From Turritopsis dohrnii (lineage: Eukaryota; Cnidaria; Hydrozoa; Anthoathecata; Oceaniidae), in NCBI GenBank assembly GCA_027922465.2, contig BQMF02000197.1, positions 186,001 through 250,000 of the forward strand: DNA of 64,000 bases. The letters run 5' to 3'. The stretch's first letter is position 1, and every line of letters begins with the position of its first letter. Shown one piece after another: positions 11,572 through 23,302 of this stretch. The notes below the pieces were generated by a model. The model was not told where the DNA came from, made no database searches, and saw only the letters and a list, made by a program, of their open reading frames with translations. The position numbers and the translations under genes were made by a program.

Positions 11572-13176
11572 TTATCGTTTCTTTAGTCTTCCAGGCGCGT
11601 GCTTCAAAACATCAATAATCGCTTTGTTCACAAACTCTTCCGTAGATTTTTGAGTTGCCAAAACGCCACCTATAGAAAGAAAAAGCAACAACCAAATTAA
11701 AAGTATTCAAAACACAATCCTGTTTAAAGTAGATTTAAAAGCAAAATACTTACCCATGACAATATCGTGAATGGCTAACCCATCAAATTTTCTTTTCTTC
11801 TTTAGCCCACAAAGACTATACTCAGATAGTACTTCATTAGTTACCCTGAAAAAAAAGTGCAGAAAAAAAATGCTTGCTTTATTATGTCTTGATTACTCTT
11901 AAACTAACAATTAAAAATCAAAGTATTAGCCAGCAGTTAAGGGAAAACCCAGCCCATATTTTGTCCCACACCTGAAGATTTAGTTGGGATGCAGAAACTT
12001 TAATTAGATCGTTTTTGTTTCCTTTGCCAATTCAAGGGTCTTGCTGTTATAACATACAGCTGAATACTGACTCTCTCGAGAAAGATACTTTACTTACGAT
12101 AACAAGATATTTTTTACATTTGCTCTCACATCTTTGCCACCAATTCTGGACACTTTAGAAAGCTAAAATAAAATATATTAACAACATCCTATTAACAAAT
12201 AATTGTGGGGTGAGTGATATATATCATCCTCTTTAAGACTATTCCAATTAGCATTTTAAATCGGAAAATCTAATGATGCATCCAAGCAAAGTATTTCGAT
12301 TCCCACACCTAAATTATAGACATTAACTATAGAAACATTTTATCCAATTTTTATATGAAATTTGAAATTAGTCCAACCTAAATTCATTATTTCAAAAGTA
12401 TAATTTCTTACATATTATATGTTGCGTAAGTATCTATTGAAGTATAACAACTTACTACTTATAAAACTTCTTTCTATTGAATTCCTTCCAGATTTTGAAC
12501 GTGGTGGCGTAGGTAATTTGATATCTGAAATGTCAAATTTCTTATGCAGTTACGACAAATTATGGGGCAACTTTCTTTAAAAAAACTTTTTTTATACCTG
12601 TTAAAGTAGTTTTAGTTTTCTTCACAGACAAATGTTCATCACAGCTTGAAAACTGGTAATCACAAACCAGATCGTAGTCATCTAAACAGATTAATATTAA
12701 AAACAAAAAGAACTATTTATGAAAACACACCTGATTTACAAGTTAAAACTCCAGCCAACACTTACCATCTTGAAATTTTACTTTAATTAACTTGTATGAT
12801 TTCCAACTGGCATAATCAGGCATCTTCCCCTCCTTCAGATCTCTTGATGATGATGCATTGACACTATTGGACCAATAAACTCGGTCACCAGAAATCCAAT
12901 TAGAAGAAACAACAGCTTCTTCTATTTTGTTCCCTTCCAACAACTTTACCAATCATCACGAGGGCTGTCTGATCTAAAATCATCATCCGTTTCATCATCC
13001 GTTATATCATCCTCCTCTTCTTCTTCTCTTTCATCATCGATGCTCAAAAGATAATTATGATTATTGCCTTCTTGAATGTTATCATTATGTTCCTCGTGTT
13101 CAGAACTACTACCTTCGTAATCCAGTAAAAATCTCTCAGTTTGTAAACTTCTGCGCCACCTACTATATCTTGACAT
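11572..13176 (-). CDS. DUF4806-type protein, spliced, inside the transposon
   Basis: Exons by GT..AG and phase: first exon from ATG 13176 to about 12950, then continuation to 12766, then 12681-12598, 12524-12456, 12152-12098, 11845-11754, 11669-11572 (stop TAA). All joins downstream of 12766 keep the frame. The N-terminal part is arginine-rich then very acidic (E/D runs near 13020-12960). Next comes a segment with the pattern V..NWI...VYW and P..W..Y, as at the start of DUF4806 proteins. The last three exons match the DUF4806 C-terminal pattern (SRIGGKDVRANVKNILLS, then GLKKKRKFDGLAIHDIVM and ATQKSTEEFV...HAPGRLKKR). Between the first ORF piece (ending DDW) and the next (starting VKLLEGNK) the frame changes, with a TGA immediately before, so a frameshift or an unseen splice exists at about 12950. 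Function of DUF4806 is unknown. Confidence 0.65.
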
Positions 13177-13633
13177 TCTAGCGATGTTTTATAAACTATT
13201 CAAGAAGTGAGAAAGCAATGTTTCTAAGTCTTCACCACGTGCGCGAACCAGAATGAACCGTGTTAGTTATTTCACGGGGGTAAACAAAAATCATGTGATG
13301 TGTTTAAGAAACAAATTAAAACGTTGAAGGCTCTTTTCATGATTATTAAGATTTTAAATTTAAACAGATAGAAATAAGCTTTTAGTATTAAACTTTGACG
13401 AAAAAATGACAATAAGAACAAGTATGTAATTAATATATTTACGCCCTGGTTAGAGTGTGTCATTTTAAATAATGACTTTAAATTAAGCTTGTATCAAAGT
13501 AGACAATAAAAATAATGGTCATACTGTATGGAATAAATAATATGTGAACTAACATTTCGAAATTTGGTAACGATAGGCCATGCATTTTTAAAGAAAATTT
13601 TAAACAAGGAGGCGCGTAAAGAAACTCAGCAAA

Positions 13634-14183
13634 ATGGAGGAGAATAGAAGAAAATCGGTGGAAAAAATACACAAGAAGACTCGGCGAACACAAGGTAAAT
13701 CCGAGACTTTTAATGAGTTTGGCACGAGTTTTGTGTGCGGAATTTCACTTATGTATACTGAAAGTAGCTATAGGACAAAAAGCAAGCTCCAAGTGTTTCA
13801 GGAAAGGAAAAATGCTTGAAGAAAAACATGTTATCTATATTTTGCTTTCCTTATTAATAATCCCACGTTTAGTTGTAATGATACCCAAGTATTTTTGATG
13901 TTGTATTACTTTTACTTTCATGTAAAATAGGAAATGAGACCTAACTCGCATATTTACTGCACATAAAACAAGTTTTTTCATTGATTTGATACTCAATCAA
14001 AATAATAGAATTATTAATGTGATTATTTATATCTTTCATTTGTTGTTATTGAATATCTATGAAAGATTTTGCTGCTTCTCTGCCTTTTTTTATTTCAGGG
14101 ACTATCAAAGAGTGAGGTTGCATGAAAAGAAATATTTACGCCTTGAAAACCCTCATTATGGAAAAGTCAAAAAAGGCGAATAA
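13634..14183 (+). pseudogene. Candidate short two-exon gene, divergent from the DUF4806 gene
   Basis: ATG at 13634 opens a strongly basic frame (MEENRRKSVEKIHKKTRR) that reaches a good donor AAG|GTAAAT near 13694. A possible exon after TTTCAG at about 14098 encodes another basic stretch (DYQRVRLHEKKYLRLENPHY) and ends TAA at 14183. The phases do not fit (phase 1 donor, phase 2 acceptor), so it is broken or wrongly paired. Its start lies 458 bp from the start of the DUF4806 gene, so a shared promoter is possible. Confidence 0.25.
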
Positions 14184-14209
14184 AAAGTGTTGAAAAATCT
14201 TGTTATATA

Positions 14210-14266
14210 TACACAGAATATACAGAATACACAGAAGAATACACAGAATACACAGAATATACAAGA
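14210..14266 (+). repeat. ACACAGAAT-type microsatellite
   Basis: Irregular repeats of ATACACAGAAT and shortened forms, within the inner transposon. Confidence 0.7.
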
Positions 14267-15179
14267 ATTCAGATTTATTCCCAGTACGAAGCAATTCTGT
14301 GAAGTCTACTGTGAGATGTCTTTCAAATGTGATGGATGATGGCACACTCGAAAAACGAAAGTCGAAGTTTCTTACACATATATTTTGTGCAACTCTCATA
14401 GATATATTATACAATTATTATACATGTTATATATATATATCATAAAAACTACTGTCAATAATGGCCACCTCCGACATGAAATATCGACAGGTTGAAAATT
14501 TATGTTTAAAAATGAATTGAGGAATGAAAATGTTTTTAGATCATGCTTTTAGAAAGTTAATTATCATAAAACACGTCAAATAAATAAAGTTTTTGTACGT
14601 CAATCACAGAGGGGGAGGACACTTTTTACTGAGTATTGAAATATAGGCCATTATGATTTCCACGGTCTATTATTCTTCAAGTGTTAGTGCTAATTGCTCT
14701 CTATTGGATTGCTCTGTTTCATAAAACATTTTATTCAGTTATAGTGGTGAACTTGGCAAGAACGCATGTCTATTTTCATGACAAGAATGTTTGTTTACAT
14801 TTTGATGTCCGTAATTACAAAGGCTGTCCGTAATTAGACACGAAGACGGTATATGATTTTACATACTCGTTTGACGGATGGAAAAAGTCATATATGTAAT
14901 AGTAAAATACATGATCTGATTTTACATATATGATTTTACATACTCATTTGATGGATGGAAAAAGATCATATGTAACAGTAAAATACACGTAAAAAGTTTT
15001 TATTTGATACTAATATACTCTAGGGAAATCTCAAAAAGTTCATTCAAACCTCTAGGCGCACTCTGATTGGTTGAAATTTGTTTACAGCTGTAAAAAGTCA
15101 TAAATGATTTTTTAAAAAGTAGAAGACCATCCTACGTCATATATGTTAAGTCATAAGAGCAAAAGTCGTATGATTTTTT

Positions 15180-15259
15180 AAAATACACGATCTGTAAAAG
15201 TCATATATGATTTTTTATATAATGTAAAATCATATATGTAAAATCAGATCGTGTATTTT
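15180..15259. repeat. 80-bp inverted repeat in the inner transposon
   Basis: Starts AAAATACACGATCTG and ends with its exact reverse complement; the inner parts also pair with few mismatches. Related CATATATGATTTTAC blocks recur between about 14860 and 15250. Confidence 0.75.
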
Positions 15260-18200
15260 GACCTTAAGCCTGTGTTTTCAATTCTATGGGTTTTTACTGC
15301 ACTTGAAAAAAGAAAAAGTTATCTTTTTATGGTAGAAGAAAATGTTTTTCATGTTCCTCAAAGCCTTCTGATGTTTTTGCCACATACATACACAATATCC
15401 ATGATTTCACTATTTATCTTTAGTTTTCCTCTAAATCCTCCAATATATTTCAGTGTAATGTGCAACGTAGTCCATTGTAATTAAATTGTATTATTTTATC
15501 ATTCTCTATTTTGATATTTTTTGTATTCAATTTGTAACGTTTTACTATCTGTTTATTTTTGAAGTTCTAATAAATGAAACCTTGCTATAATACACGATGT
15601 GTCTTTTTTTAATGATTTTGTGTATATTTTTTTAGTAACGGCCCCAAAACAAAAACATGCTTTCCCCTGTATTTTTCTCCTTTAACATTTCCTCGTGATT
15701 GTTCCTCATGAAAAACTTTTCATTATTCTGAAAGTACTGAAACATTCTTAGAAAATCTTTCAAGAGTAAAATAATTGCCTAATAAAATGATTGCCTAAAT
15801 TGCTCAACTACACGAAACAGTGGTACCTTAAGGGGATTAATTTTCGCGGGAATTTAATTTCGCTATTAATTCAAAAATTCGCGAAACTTGCGAAATTTAA
15901 CTCCGTAGTTCGGAAGAACCATGAAGTGAGGTTACGAAGTCGTCATAACCATGACCTTCAGGTCATACGTAAGTCATCATTTCGCCGACTTGCTGACGTC
16001 ATATTGAATGACTTCCAATGACGTCATGAAAAAGTCATAGGGATGTCATATGACTTCATGACCAAATTAAGACGTTATTGAGACGTCATAATGACGTCAT
16101 GTGTTTGGTGGGTATCTAATGTTCTGCTTTCTTCATTTGCATAAAGAGGAAAATATGAAAATGAAAATAAGACAACATCGAACCATTCAAGTTATTACGA
16201 TTTGTAGTTTGTTTTTATTCAAAAGAAATTGAAGTTTCCACTTCGTTTTTTTACCCCCGAAATAGCACAAAATAGCGTTTTTAGACGATTCAGACTCGAA
16301 AATTTTCTTTGCCCCCCAACCATGGTGGGGGGCGAGGTTTAGGCATTCACTATTCGGACCTGGTAGAAAAAAATCCTAGATCCGCCCCTGGTGGTACTTA
16401 CATCTAACTTAAGGTAGGAAGGACTTCAAAGGCATAATACTAGCAATAAAATAACTTAAATTTTGAATGTATATCTGGCAGAATAAACAACTTAAGATAT
16501 TTAATAAGATATGATAAATGATCAACCAAACAATAATAATCTAAAGAACAATACTTACATTGAGAGCTAAAGTCATACCAGAGAATTGTGTTATGTATAT
16601 CTTCACTAAGACCTTCAAGATTAACTGTTTCAACAATCTATATATAACAGGAAAAAGGAGCAGTTGGAGACATAAATTTAACATTCAATGAAAATGAACT
16701 AAAGTAAAAGAAATTACCTGAGACACAACATATTTTGTGGCAGGACTACAATCTTCAATAGTGATTTCATCCATTGGTGCACCTATGTCACCTGTGACTA
16801 TATATTTGTAAACTTCTGAACTGAAGATAGGAAAATCTGATCCACCTTGTACAATACTGTGAATAACAATAATGCTAATATATTTCATAATCGAGGAGGA
16901 AACTATGTCTGGGTTGTAGATTGGTAATTTGTAGTGGCCACCTTCAAAGAGGTTTTCTATCAGCTTTTGTAACAAAATTGAAAAGAATTGTCTCATTACA
17001 CCACCTGTATCTGCAGCTGGTTGACCTTTAAATAAATCGTTTACGTGGGTTAAATTCAGGATCTTTGTAATAACATAAGGCATCACTTATTATGTCATCT
17101 TCTTCAACCTTTATTGTTTACTTCTCAATGCACATTTCAGAGCTTAATCTTCTTAAGATCCCATTTAATGTGACCTTTCCTCCATTAAGCGCAGGTATTT
17201 CTAGAATTTCATCATCTTCAGATAATGCATCATCCAAGTCTATGGAAGTGGGATCTTTTGTTGACAATGCTAAAGCTGCCCCTTCAATATTACCGTGTTC
17301 TTGAAAAGCTTTTTGCAAGTCAGCAAATGAGGCAGCTGAAAATATCTCTGCAAGTGCATCTGTGTGATGTTATGAAGAGAACGAACAAGATGGCTGCTGG
17401 TTATTCTCAAAAACTAAATCCTGTTGTGAAACACTTTGTTGTGGCTCCCATTTGAGTCTTTTTGAACTTATTGATTCATCTTTTTCATCTTCATCTGTGT
17501 TGCTATCAGCATTCTGATATTTTGAAGGCACTAAATTTTCCTTTGCACGTATATATATTGCTCCTTGGCCTGATATAGCTAATACACGAGCTGCACAATA
17601 CTCCACACCAGCAGCTAATTTAGGCATAATTATCTGTCCATAACATGTTTTAACAAAGTCAAATTCAATGTCAGAAATTACAGGAAATAAATCAATCAAC
17701 TTCATTCTCAGATTCTGTTCATCCCACTCCTTGTCCACTGGAAAAGCATGTACAACAAACCCATTACATTCGAGATTAAAACGAACTTGATGTGTTGGTA
17801 CACTCTGACAGTCTTTAGTTGGCAATAAAACAACATCTTCATAAACTCTCTGGGGTCCCCTTTTACCTTTACACTTGACTTTGCTTGTTTGAGGGGAATC
17901 TCGTCGAGCTGTCTTTGATTTTGTTCCTGGCCAACGAGAGGGAAATGCGCGGTTTAACTCTGCAACAACGGAATTACCAGAATTTGAAAAAGGCAGACTC
18001 GATTGCACCATACTAGAAGTTGTTTCTTGGGTGGCATTTCTGGAGTCATCAGAAACATAGTTACCAAGAATTTAACGCGCTTCACGAGCTATTCTGGTTA
18101 GAGCTTGACGCATGCTGGCTGATTTATCCGCCTTCGTGATTCTTCAATGTGTTTTCATCACGCTTCATTATGTCTTCTGGGTAATTTCCAGAAAAACACG

Positions 18201-18271
18201 CAATGCATCATGCCATTACTCCATGAAATAATGACAACAAAAATTTTGAAGATGCGCACGTGTATAAAGCT

Positions 18272-18557
18272 TCGGGGACACTGCGTGCTCTCGTCGGAAG
18301 CCATGTTGTTATGATTACCAAAGCAAACTTGTTTTGACATGTCAGCAAAAATAAACGAATATCACTGGATTAAAACAAAATTTTTGTATAAAAGCATGTT
18401 CCAAATGTGGGGACACTAGCAACATTTTACAAAACGCATTTGCAACATGAAAAATTTGTTGCAGCAACAAAAAAAACACGAGCAACAAATGCCTTGCGAT
18501 TGCAACAAAACAGATTTTTGTTGCAATCGCACGAAAAATGTTGCTCGTGTCCCCGAA
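18272..18557. repeat. Inverted repeat with CTTCGGGGACAC ends
   Basis: CTTCGGGGACAC at 18272 is matched by its reverse complement near 18546-18557. A nested second pair starts GGGGACAC at 18410. Within 18410-18557 the sequence is a loose palindrome of GCAACA-type words. It may be a MITE just upstream of the HECT-like pseudogene. Confidence 0.5.
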
Positions 18558-18599
18558 GCTTAAAACACATTCCTGATAAAAAAAAGTTTAGCAAATGTA

Positions 18600-19760
18600 T
18601 GAGCACATTGTGCATATAAATAGGTCATTCATCTGTTTTTTGTACACAATAGAACGTATATATGTAAAATCACACTCTGTAAACAAAATACAGGATAGAT
18701 TAAACAAAAACGTAATAATGTCCAGTGCGGCGCCCCATATAGGTCAATTAAGCATGGCATGGTAGTTTGTAAAAGGACGGTAAAAGAGTATCTGAAAGGA
18801 AAATCACAAGTGGTTCAGAAACTTTCGTAACAAGAATTTTGAAAAGCTTTTACGAATTGTAGGTATTGTAGGGGTCATCCACAAAGTACATACGCACCGA
18901 AAGGGAGGTGGGTATGGGTTATACCAAGGGATGTTCGCGCGCATTCTAAAGAAAACCCACCTTTTTATTATTTCGAAACAATTTTTATAAGAATGCTCCA
19001 ATGAGGATTTTTCAGGCTTACGTTAGCCAATCATGTTAGGAGCATACAGTTCATTTTTCATTCAAAACTGTCAATCTATCAAGGCTGAAACATAGCAATG
19101 AAAAGCCATAAGAAATGGCATCAAATCATAACGAAAATGATGAAACCAGCAAGGAAAGTGAAAGTGAAGAAGACATTTAACAAGATCAGTATAACTTTTA
19201 TAGCGACCGACAGAATGCCGACTTTTACAAACATTATTGACATTCGACGAACGCCAAAAAAATTTCACATCTAATAACTAAACCATTGAGAGTTTTCTCA
19301 ATTTTGAAACAGAAACGAATACGCTAGTTTTTATAAACAACAAAAATTTTCATCTGAGGCTCGTTGTAGGTTATTTTTTTAGAATTTCAGTCTCATTTGT
19401 TGCTTTATTGTTGCTTAATAATTATAAAGCAAAGTCTAAAAATACTCAAAAACTTTGGACATTCTTCTTATTTACAGTTAAACTCATGCAATTCGAATCT
19501 TCACGGGGATTCAAAATTTGTTCGAATTACATAAGTTTCGGACTTAGGAGTGTTCTTATAAGGGTAAACTCGGACGGGACCGAAGACTTTGTTCAATTTA
19601 CATGATTACTCAAATTATAGGAGTTCGAATTATACATGAGTTAAACTGTAACTATTTATTCATCTGTTTTATTTTATATTCCTTTTATATTTATTTATTT
19701 ACTTACTTTACTTTTATTTACTTGTTTTAATACTGTACTTACGTAGTATGAATTACAGCA
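18600..19760. other. No gene seen
   Basis: Only short frames. Nothing with motifs or splice sites that hold together. Confidence 0.4.
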
Positions 19761-19762
19761 TA

Positions 19763-20592
19763 CCGTAATGCTTCGATTAGACGCCCGGGGCGTTTATTAA
19801 ATTTTTTGAATTTTTAGGGGGGCGTCTATTCGATGGGGCGTTTAAAAGTGGGGGGCGTCTGTTGAATTTTTGTGAAACTCTTCTTTTTCGCAAATATAAA
19901 CTAAATATAAACATCGATAAAAATTAAACTTCAAGATCATCGTCAATATCATCTTCCTCGATCATGTTAAATGCGGGGGCAGCAGCGATCACATCCTCGT
20001 CCGCTATATCAAAGGGATTTTCACGTAAGCTCCCGTCAATTAAATTTTCCATTTGGGCTTGAAGCAAAGCTCTCCCACTTGCACATTTGTTACCTTCCTT
20101 AAAGCAAGAAATCAAATCATCTTCGGTACCATCAACTGCTAATGAAAGCCCACATGCTTTCATTGACTTGGCCACAGTTTCGGCAGGTATGGCTTGCCAA
20201 GATTTAATGACCCAATCAACGATAAGCCTCCTTGGTACAGGTTTCATGTTACCAGCATTTGTGTGTTCATGTTTTGCATTCGCGAGCCAATCGTCATAAT
20301 ACTCTTGGATCATTCCTTTAAAAGGCTAATAAACGTTATTCTGAAGTTTTAGAAAAGGAACTTTTGAAAAGAAAGACGACAAAGTTTCCAACTGTTAGTT
20401 TAAAATATTTTTATACAAAACGAAAACATTGAAGCTGAAACAATGCAATGTAGTAGTTCTACATGCCTTAATTAGTGTGTTTCTAATAGAGGGGCGTCTA
20501 TTCGAGGGGGCGTCTAACAGAGGGAGCATTTATTTAAAAATCTCTTGAAAAGGGGGCGTCTATTCGAGGAGGCGTTTAATCGAAGTATTCGG
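19763..20592. mobile_element. pogo/Tigger-like transposon remnant, 830 bp
   Basis: TA at 19761-19762 and 20593-20594. Ends CCGTAATGCTTCGATTAGAC (left) and CCGAATACTTCGATTAAAC (right, minus strand) are inverted copies. Several GGGGCGTCTATTCGA words lie just inside both ends. It contains only the C-terminal part of a transposase, so it is an internally deleted derivative. Confidence 0.85.
19924..20313 (-). pseudogene. pogo-like (DDE_1) transposase, C-terminal fragment
   Basis: 129 residues. They match the end of pogo/Tigger/Jerky-type transposases: YYDDWLAN, then W..K.WQAIPAETVAKS and KACGLS..VDGTEDDLI, then an acidic tail (EEDDIDDDLEV). The N-terminal HTH domains and the catalytic DDE core are missing, so it cannot catalyse transposition. 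Confidence 0.8.
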
Positions 20593-20594
20593 TA

Positions 20595-22413
20595 TTCAAC
20601 TGTTACTGTTTATATAGAAATAAAAAGAAAATGTAAATATAGTACTTGTTTATTTGAAAATGTTCCGTTAAATTTTTGTTTCTTGACAATCTGAGGCTGG
20701 CTTGTTGCTTGATTTTTAGTGAAATCTCAGGGTCGCGTTGCTTAGGGGTGAAAATGGTTGCTAAAGTGGGGGGTGTCACCATATAGCGTAATAGGTGTAT
20801 AAAGTGTTGTTTAGAAAAAAAACCGTGTAGCCCTGAGTTGGAGAAAGTAGTTATCTCAACGAGCAGCATGTAATCACACACTACTTTTATAGTTAAGACT
20901 TACTTTTGCAATCGCCACGCACACCTTGCACGATCTGGTACGACATTTTAGTATTGAAATGGTATGGAAACCTGTCTCGTATATATTAATACTCTTCCAT
21001 GTTCTTTTTGAAATAGATGAAAAAAAAGTAAATAAATACATTATTTTCGGTTCACAGATTAGAAAATGATCCATTTTGTTACCGAGTAACGTCTGTTGTT
21101 GCTAAACGATGCGACAGCCGTTAAATTGTCTTAGTAAGTTATGGATGGAGCTAGTAATAAAACAATGTAAAAGGTTTGTAAACAAATCTGTAAGAGTATG
21201 TTTAGGTGATAGGATTCAAACATTACATTATTCGGTGAAAACACTTAAGAAAAGTATTTGAACAAATGAAGCGAAGCCCGAACCTAAACTAGAGATACTT
21301 CACAAGGTTTACACCGCAACATATAAGTAGGTTTGCACCGTTTAGTCCAATATTTGCATCTAAACGTATAAGTAAGTTTCATTGTTGCGTCTCCTTGTAG
21401 GCACGCACTATATATACATCTAAATACATTTCTTAACGGTTACGCCCAATTCTTTAAAAAATCTAATCTACAAATTGCATCTATTGTGTAGAAAACACTA
21501 TTACTTGATACCCTTCGATTTTCTCGTAGTGAGCTATAACGAACACTAAGCTAAGTAACGTCACTTGCCGCAAGATAATCCCACCTTCTTTTGACCTTTC
21601 TTCACTAATTCCAAGATTTCAGTAGATACAGGTTTATTATGATATTAAATTTATTTTTCAATCCTTGCTTACCTATATTTGGTTTCATAATGACAATATA
21701 TGTTCACTTGCCACTCTGCCATTCGTCTCAAATTCGTAGTCTCAAATTGTCGTCAAAACAAAGATTCATCTGTCATTGACAAAGCAGATCTTTTGAAAGA
21801 TAGTGTTCTTTATTACCTGATCAAACCCCTCACGCATAAAGCCAACCTTTGTCAGTGGCCACTCGGATAAAGGCTACAAAAAAGCAAGCTATTTGAAATC
21901 AGACAAACCTAAAGCTGAAAGTTTTACGGGTTGATGTCTTTTACTAACTCTTTTTCAAAAACTCGTTAAATTCCAGCGTTGATTGTATTTTCTGTCCATG
22001 TGATAGTACAAATTGTATGGTTTTCAAAGGTGGTTTTATTATTTCGTGCATGATATTGAAAAGCCATAACAATAGGTTGACTCAAAACTGTAAAAGGTGG
22101 TCGAATAACATGAAACATAACAGTGGAAACACATTTTAAGAATTTTAAAAATTTGGTCATTTAATGTCTTCAAAGCTGGTCCGTTTTTTAACAAATTTGC
22201 GGATTTCTTTTTGTGACTTTAGGAGAAATCACATTCAAAACAGGAGCAGGAAATTTTCAAGAGTTTTTCGGGTTCTAAAGGACATTCCATTCTTTTAACA
22301 TAACAATGCCGATTTGCACACCATACACCCTTTTATCAAAAGCGCCCGCACATTTTAAGCCTTTTTACCAAAGATGAAGTACTTATTAAAGTACTTATTA
22401 AATTTTAGTTAGA
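20595..22413. other. No gene seen
   Basis: AT-rich spacer. Only short frames lacking domain or splice support. Confidence 0.4.
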
Positions 22414-22415
22414 TA

Positions 22416-22615
22416 GACCTTTTCATGAATTACGTCATTACAAGCATCGCCTCGTTTCTAAGTTTATGAATAATTACGTGCTTAACTTTAATAAAAGAAT
22501 TTCGTGAAAAATTTTTCCCTGAGGTGTCGTTTCTCTTTGTAAATGTCGCAAAAGTCATTAATATTTAGTTTGAAAACGAGACGTTGTTTATAGTGACGTA
22601 ATTCATGAAAAGGTC
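22416..22615. mobile_element. 200-bp MITE with TA flanks
   Basis: GACCTTTTCATGAATTACGT at the left is mirrored exactly at the right end, and the match continues with mismatches to about 45 bp. TA sits on both sides (22414-22415 and 22616-22617), as expected for a Tc1/mariner-type non-autonomous element. Confidence 0.8.
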
Positions 22616-23053
22616 TATTTTTATTTTAGTTCTATTTTATTTCTCAACTAACAATGAGAGCTATTACGTCACCAGCGGAAAAACATAATTCCGTTTAAGT
22701 TGTCCGGAATTCAAGTTCTACCAATAGAACTAAAATTCATATCTGTCAGCAAAATAGCTTTTATGACTAGGTGAAAAGCGGCTTTATACGTGAAAACGCG
22801 TGTGTTGCGTGTAATAGCGCTACAAATCGCTTGTCATGGCAACAGATAAAGGAAGGAACTTATATTAATAGAACAAAGACTTCATAAACAGTAATTAGCT
22901 CTGCATGACTTGACAGACATGAATTGATTCAAGATAACTAATTAAGGAAAAGTATTTAGTGGCGACCACTCAAAAAAATCGGTTAGAAAAACACTTAGTA
23001 GCATTAGACGTGAGATCTTTGATCTTCAACAACGACTTGTGACCATTCACACG

Positions 23054-23302
23054 ATGGGTTTATCCAAATCGACCAAATACTTTTTTGACAAGAGCATCGC
23101 AAGAACAGATAAGCGAAAGAAGCAGCAATGCTCAGTGACGACCATGGAGAATTTAAATGGCATGGCGAGAAAGGCAGTCGTGAAACAAATGAATTTCGAG
23201 CACAATAACATAACATCATTCAGACGTAATCTTCGAGAGGCTTCACACCAGATCAGTTTCAATGAGCAAATGCTTTTAAAACGTCTGTGGGCAACAACGT
23301 AG
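23054..23302 (+). CDS. Small basic protein or terminal exon, unknown
   Basis: From ATG 23054 the frame encodes 82 residues ending at 23302. The frame is open upstream to about 22943 without an ATG, and the extra part (SSIRREIFDLQQRL) looks helical, so the ORF may be a 3' exon entered by splicing (an AG is at about 22960). Lys/Arg-rich, no membrane segment, ends with an LLKRLW pattern. Family not recognised. Confidence 0.4.
   Translation: MGLSKSTKYFFDKSIARTDKRKKQQCSVTTMENLNGMARKAVVKQMNFEHNNITSFRRNLREASHQISFNEQMLLKRLWATT

Larger units (their letters stand above)
10925..16117. mobile_element. Inner transposon-like element carrying a DUF4806 gene, ends rich in TGACGTCA
   Basis: Inverted ends AGATACCCACCCAACACA (left) and AGATACCCACCAAACACA (right, minus strand). 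Inside each end, for about 200 bp, there are many GACGTC or TGACGTCA-like palindromes. A TA flank on each side of CCCACC is possible as a target duplication, but the inverted repeat extends beyond it, so this is unsure. About 5.2 kb; it contains a seven-exon gene on the minus strand and a possible short gene on the plus strand. No DDE transposase was recognised. Confidence 0.65.
8741..16390. mobile_element. Outer DNA transposon with CAGGGGCGGATC ends, non-autonomous, hAT-like termini
   Basis: The left end CAGGGGCGGATCCA and the right end are inverted copies of each other (right end read on the minus strand: CAGGGGCGGATCTA). GTGGTA flanks both sides (8735-8740 and 16391-16396) as a target-site duplication. 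Without the inner element it is about 2.5 kb and carries no recognisable transposase, so it needed a helper. The ends look like hAT termini, but a 6-bp duplication is not the usual 8, so the superfamily is uncertain. It sits in an intron of the HECT-like gene. Confidence 0.75.
8215..18113 (-). pseudogene. Decayed HECT-type E3 ubiquitin ligase-like gene, split by transposons
   Basis: Minus strand. One long 5' reading stretch (18113 to 16718) encodes an N-terminal region, a CUE/UBA-like helix segment (near 17350-17270) and the first part of a HECT-like domain (DTGGVMRQFF block near 17010). It then splices to 16637-16559 and, after the transposon block, to 8700-8215, which encodes the HECT C-lobe with the IFASTC catalytic-cysteine motif. 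The 5' stretch has in-frame TAA codons at 18072-18074, 17370-17372 and 17118-17120, and a frameshift between about 17060 and 17030. The junction between 16559 (phase 1) and 8700 (phase 0) does not join, so an exon is lost or altered. The layout resembles the G2E3-like HECT proteins expanded in some invertebrates. A functional E3 of this type would pass ubiquitin through the cysteine thioester; this copy is probably not functional. Confidence 0.8.

Noticed and set aside
16718..18113. Reassigned TAA codon (TAA read as Gln) to explain the in-frame stops in the HECT-like gene
   Set aside because: TMBIM6 and the DUF4806 gene end in TAA at the expected lengths and the same gene also has a frameshift, so decay is simpler.
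18158..18340. 60-residue minus-strand ORF upstream of the HECT-like gene
   Set aside because: It overlaps the inverted repeat and has no domain or splice link to the gene.
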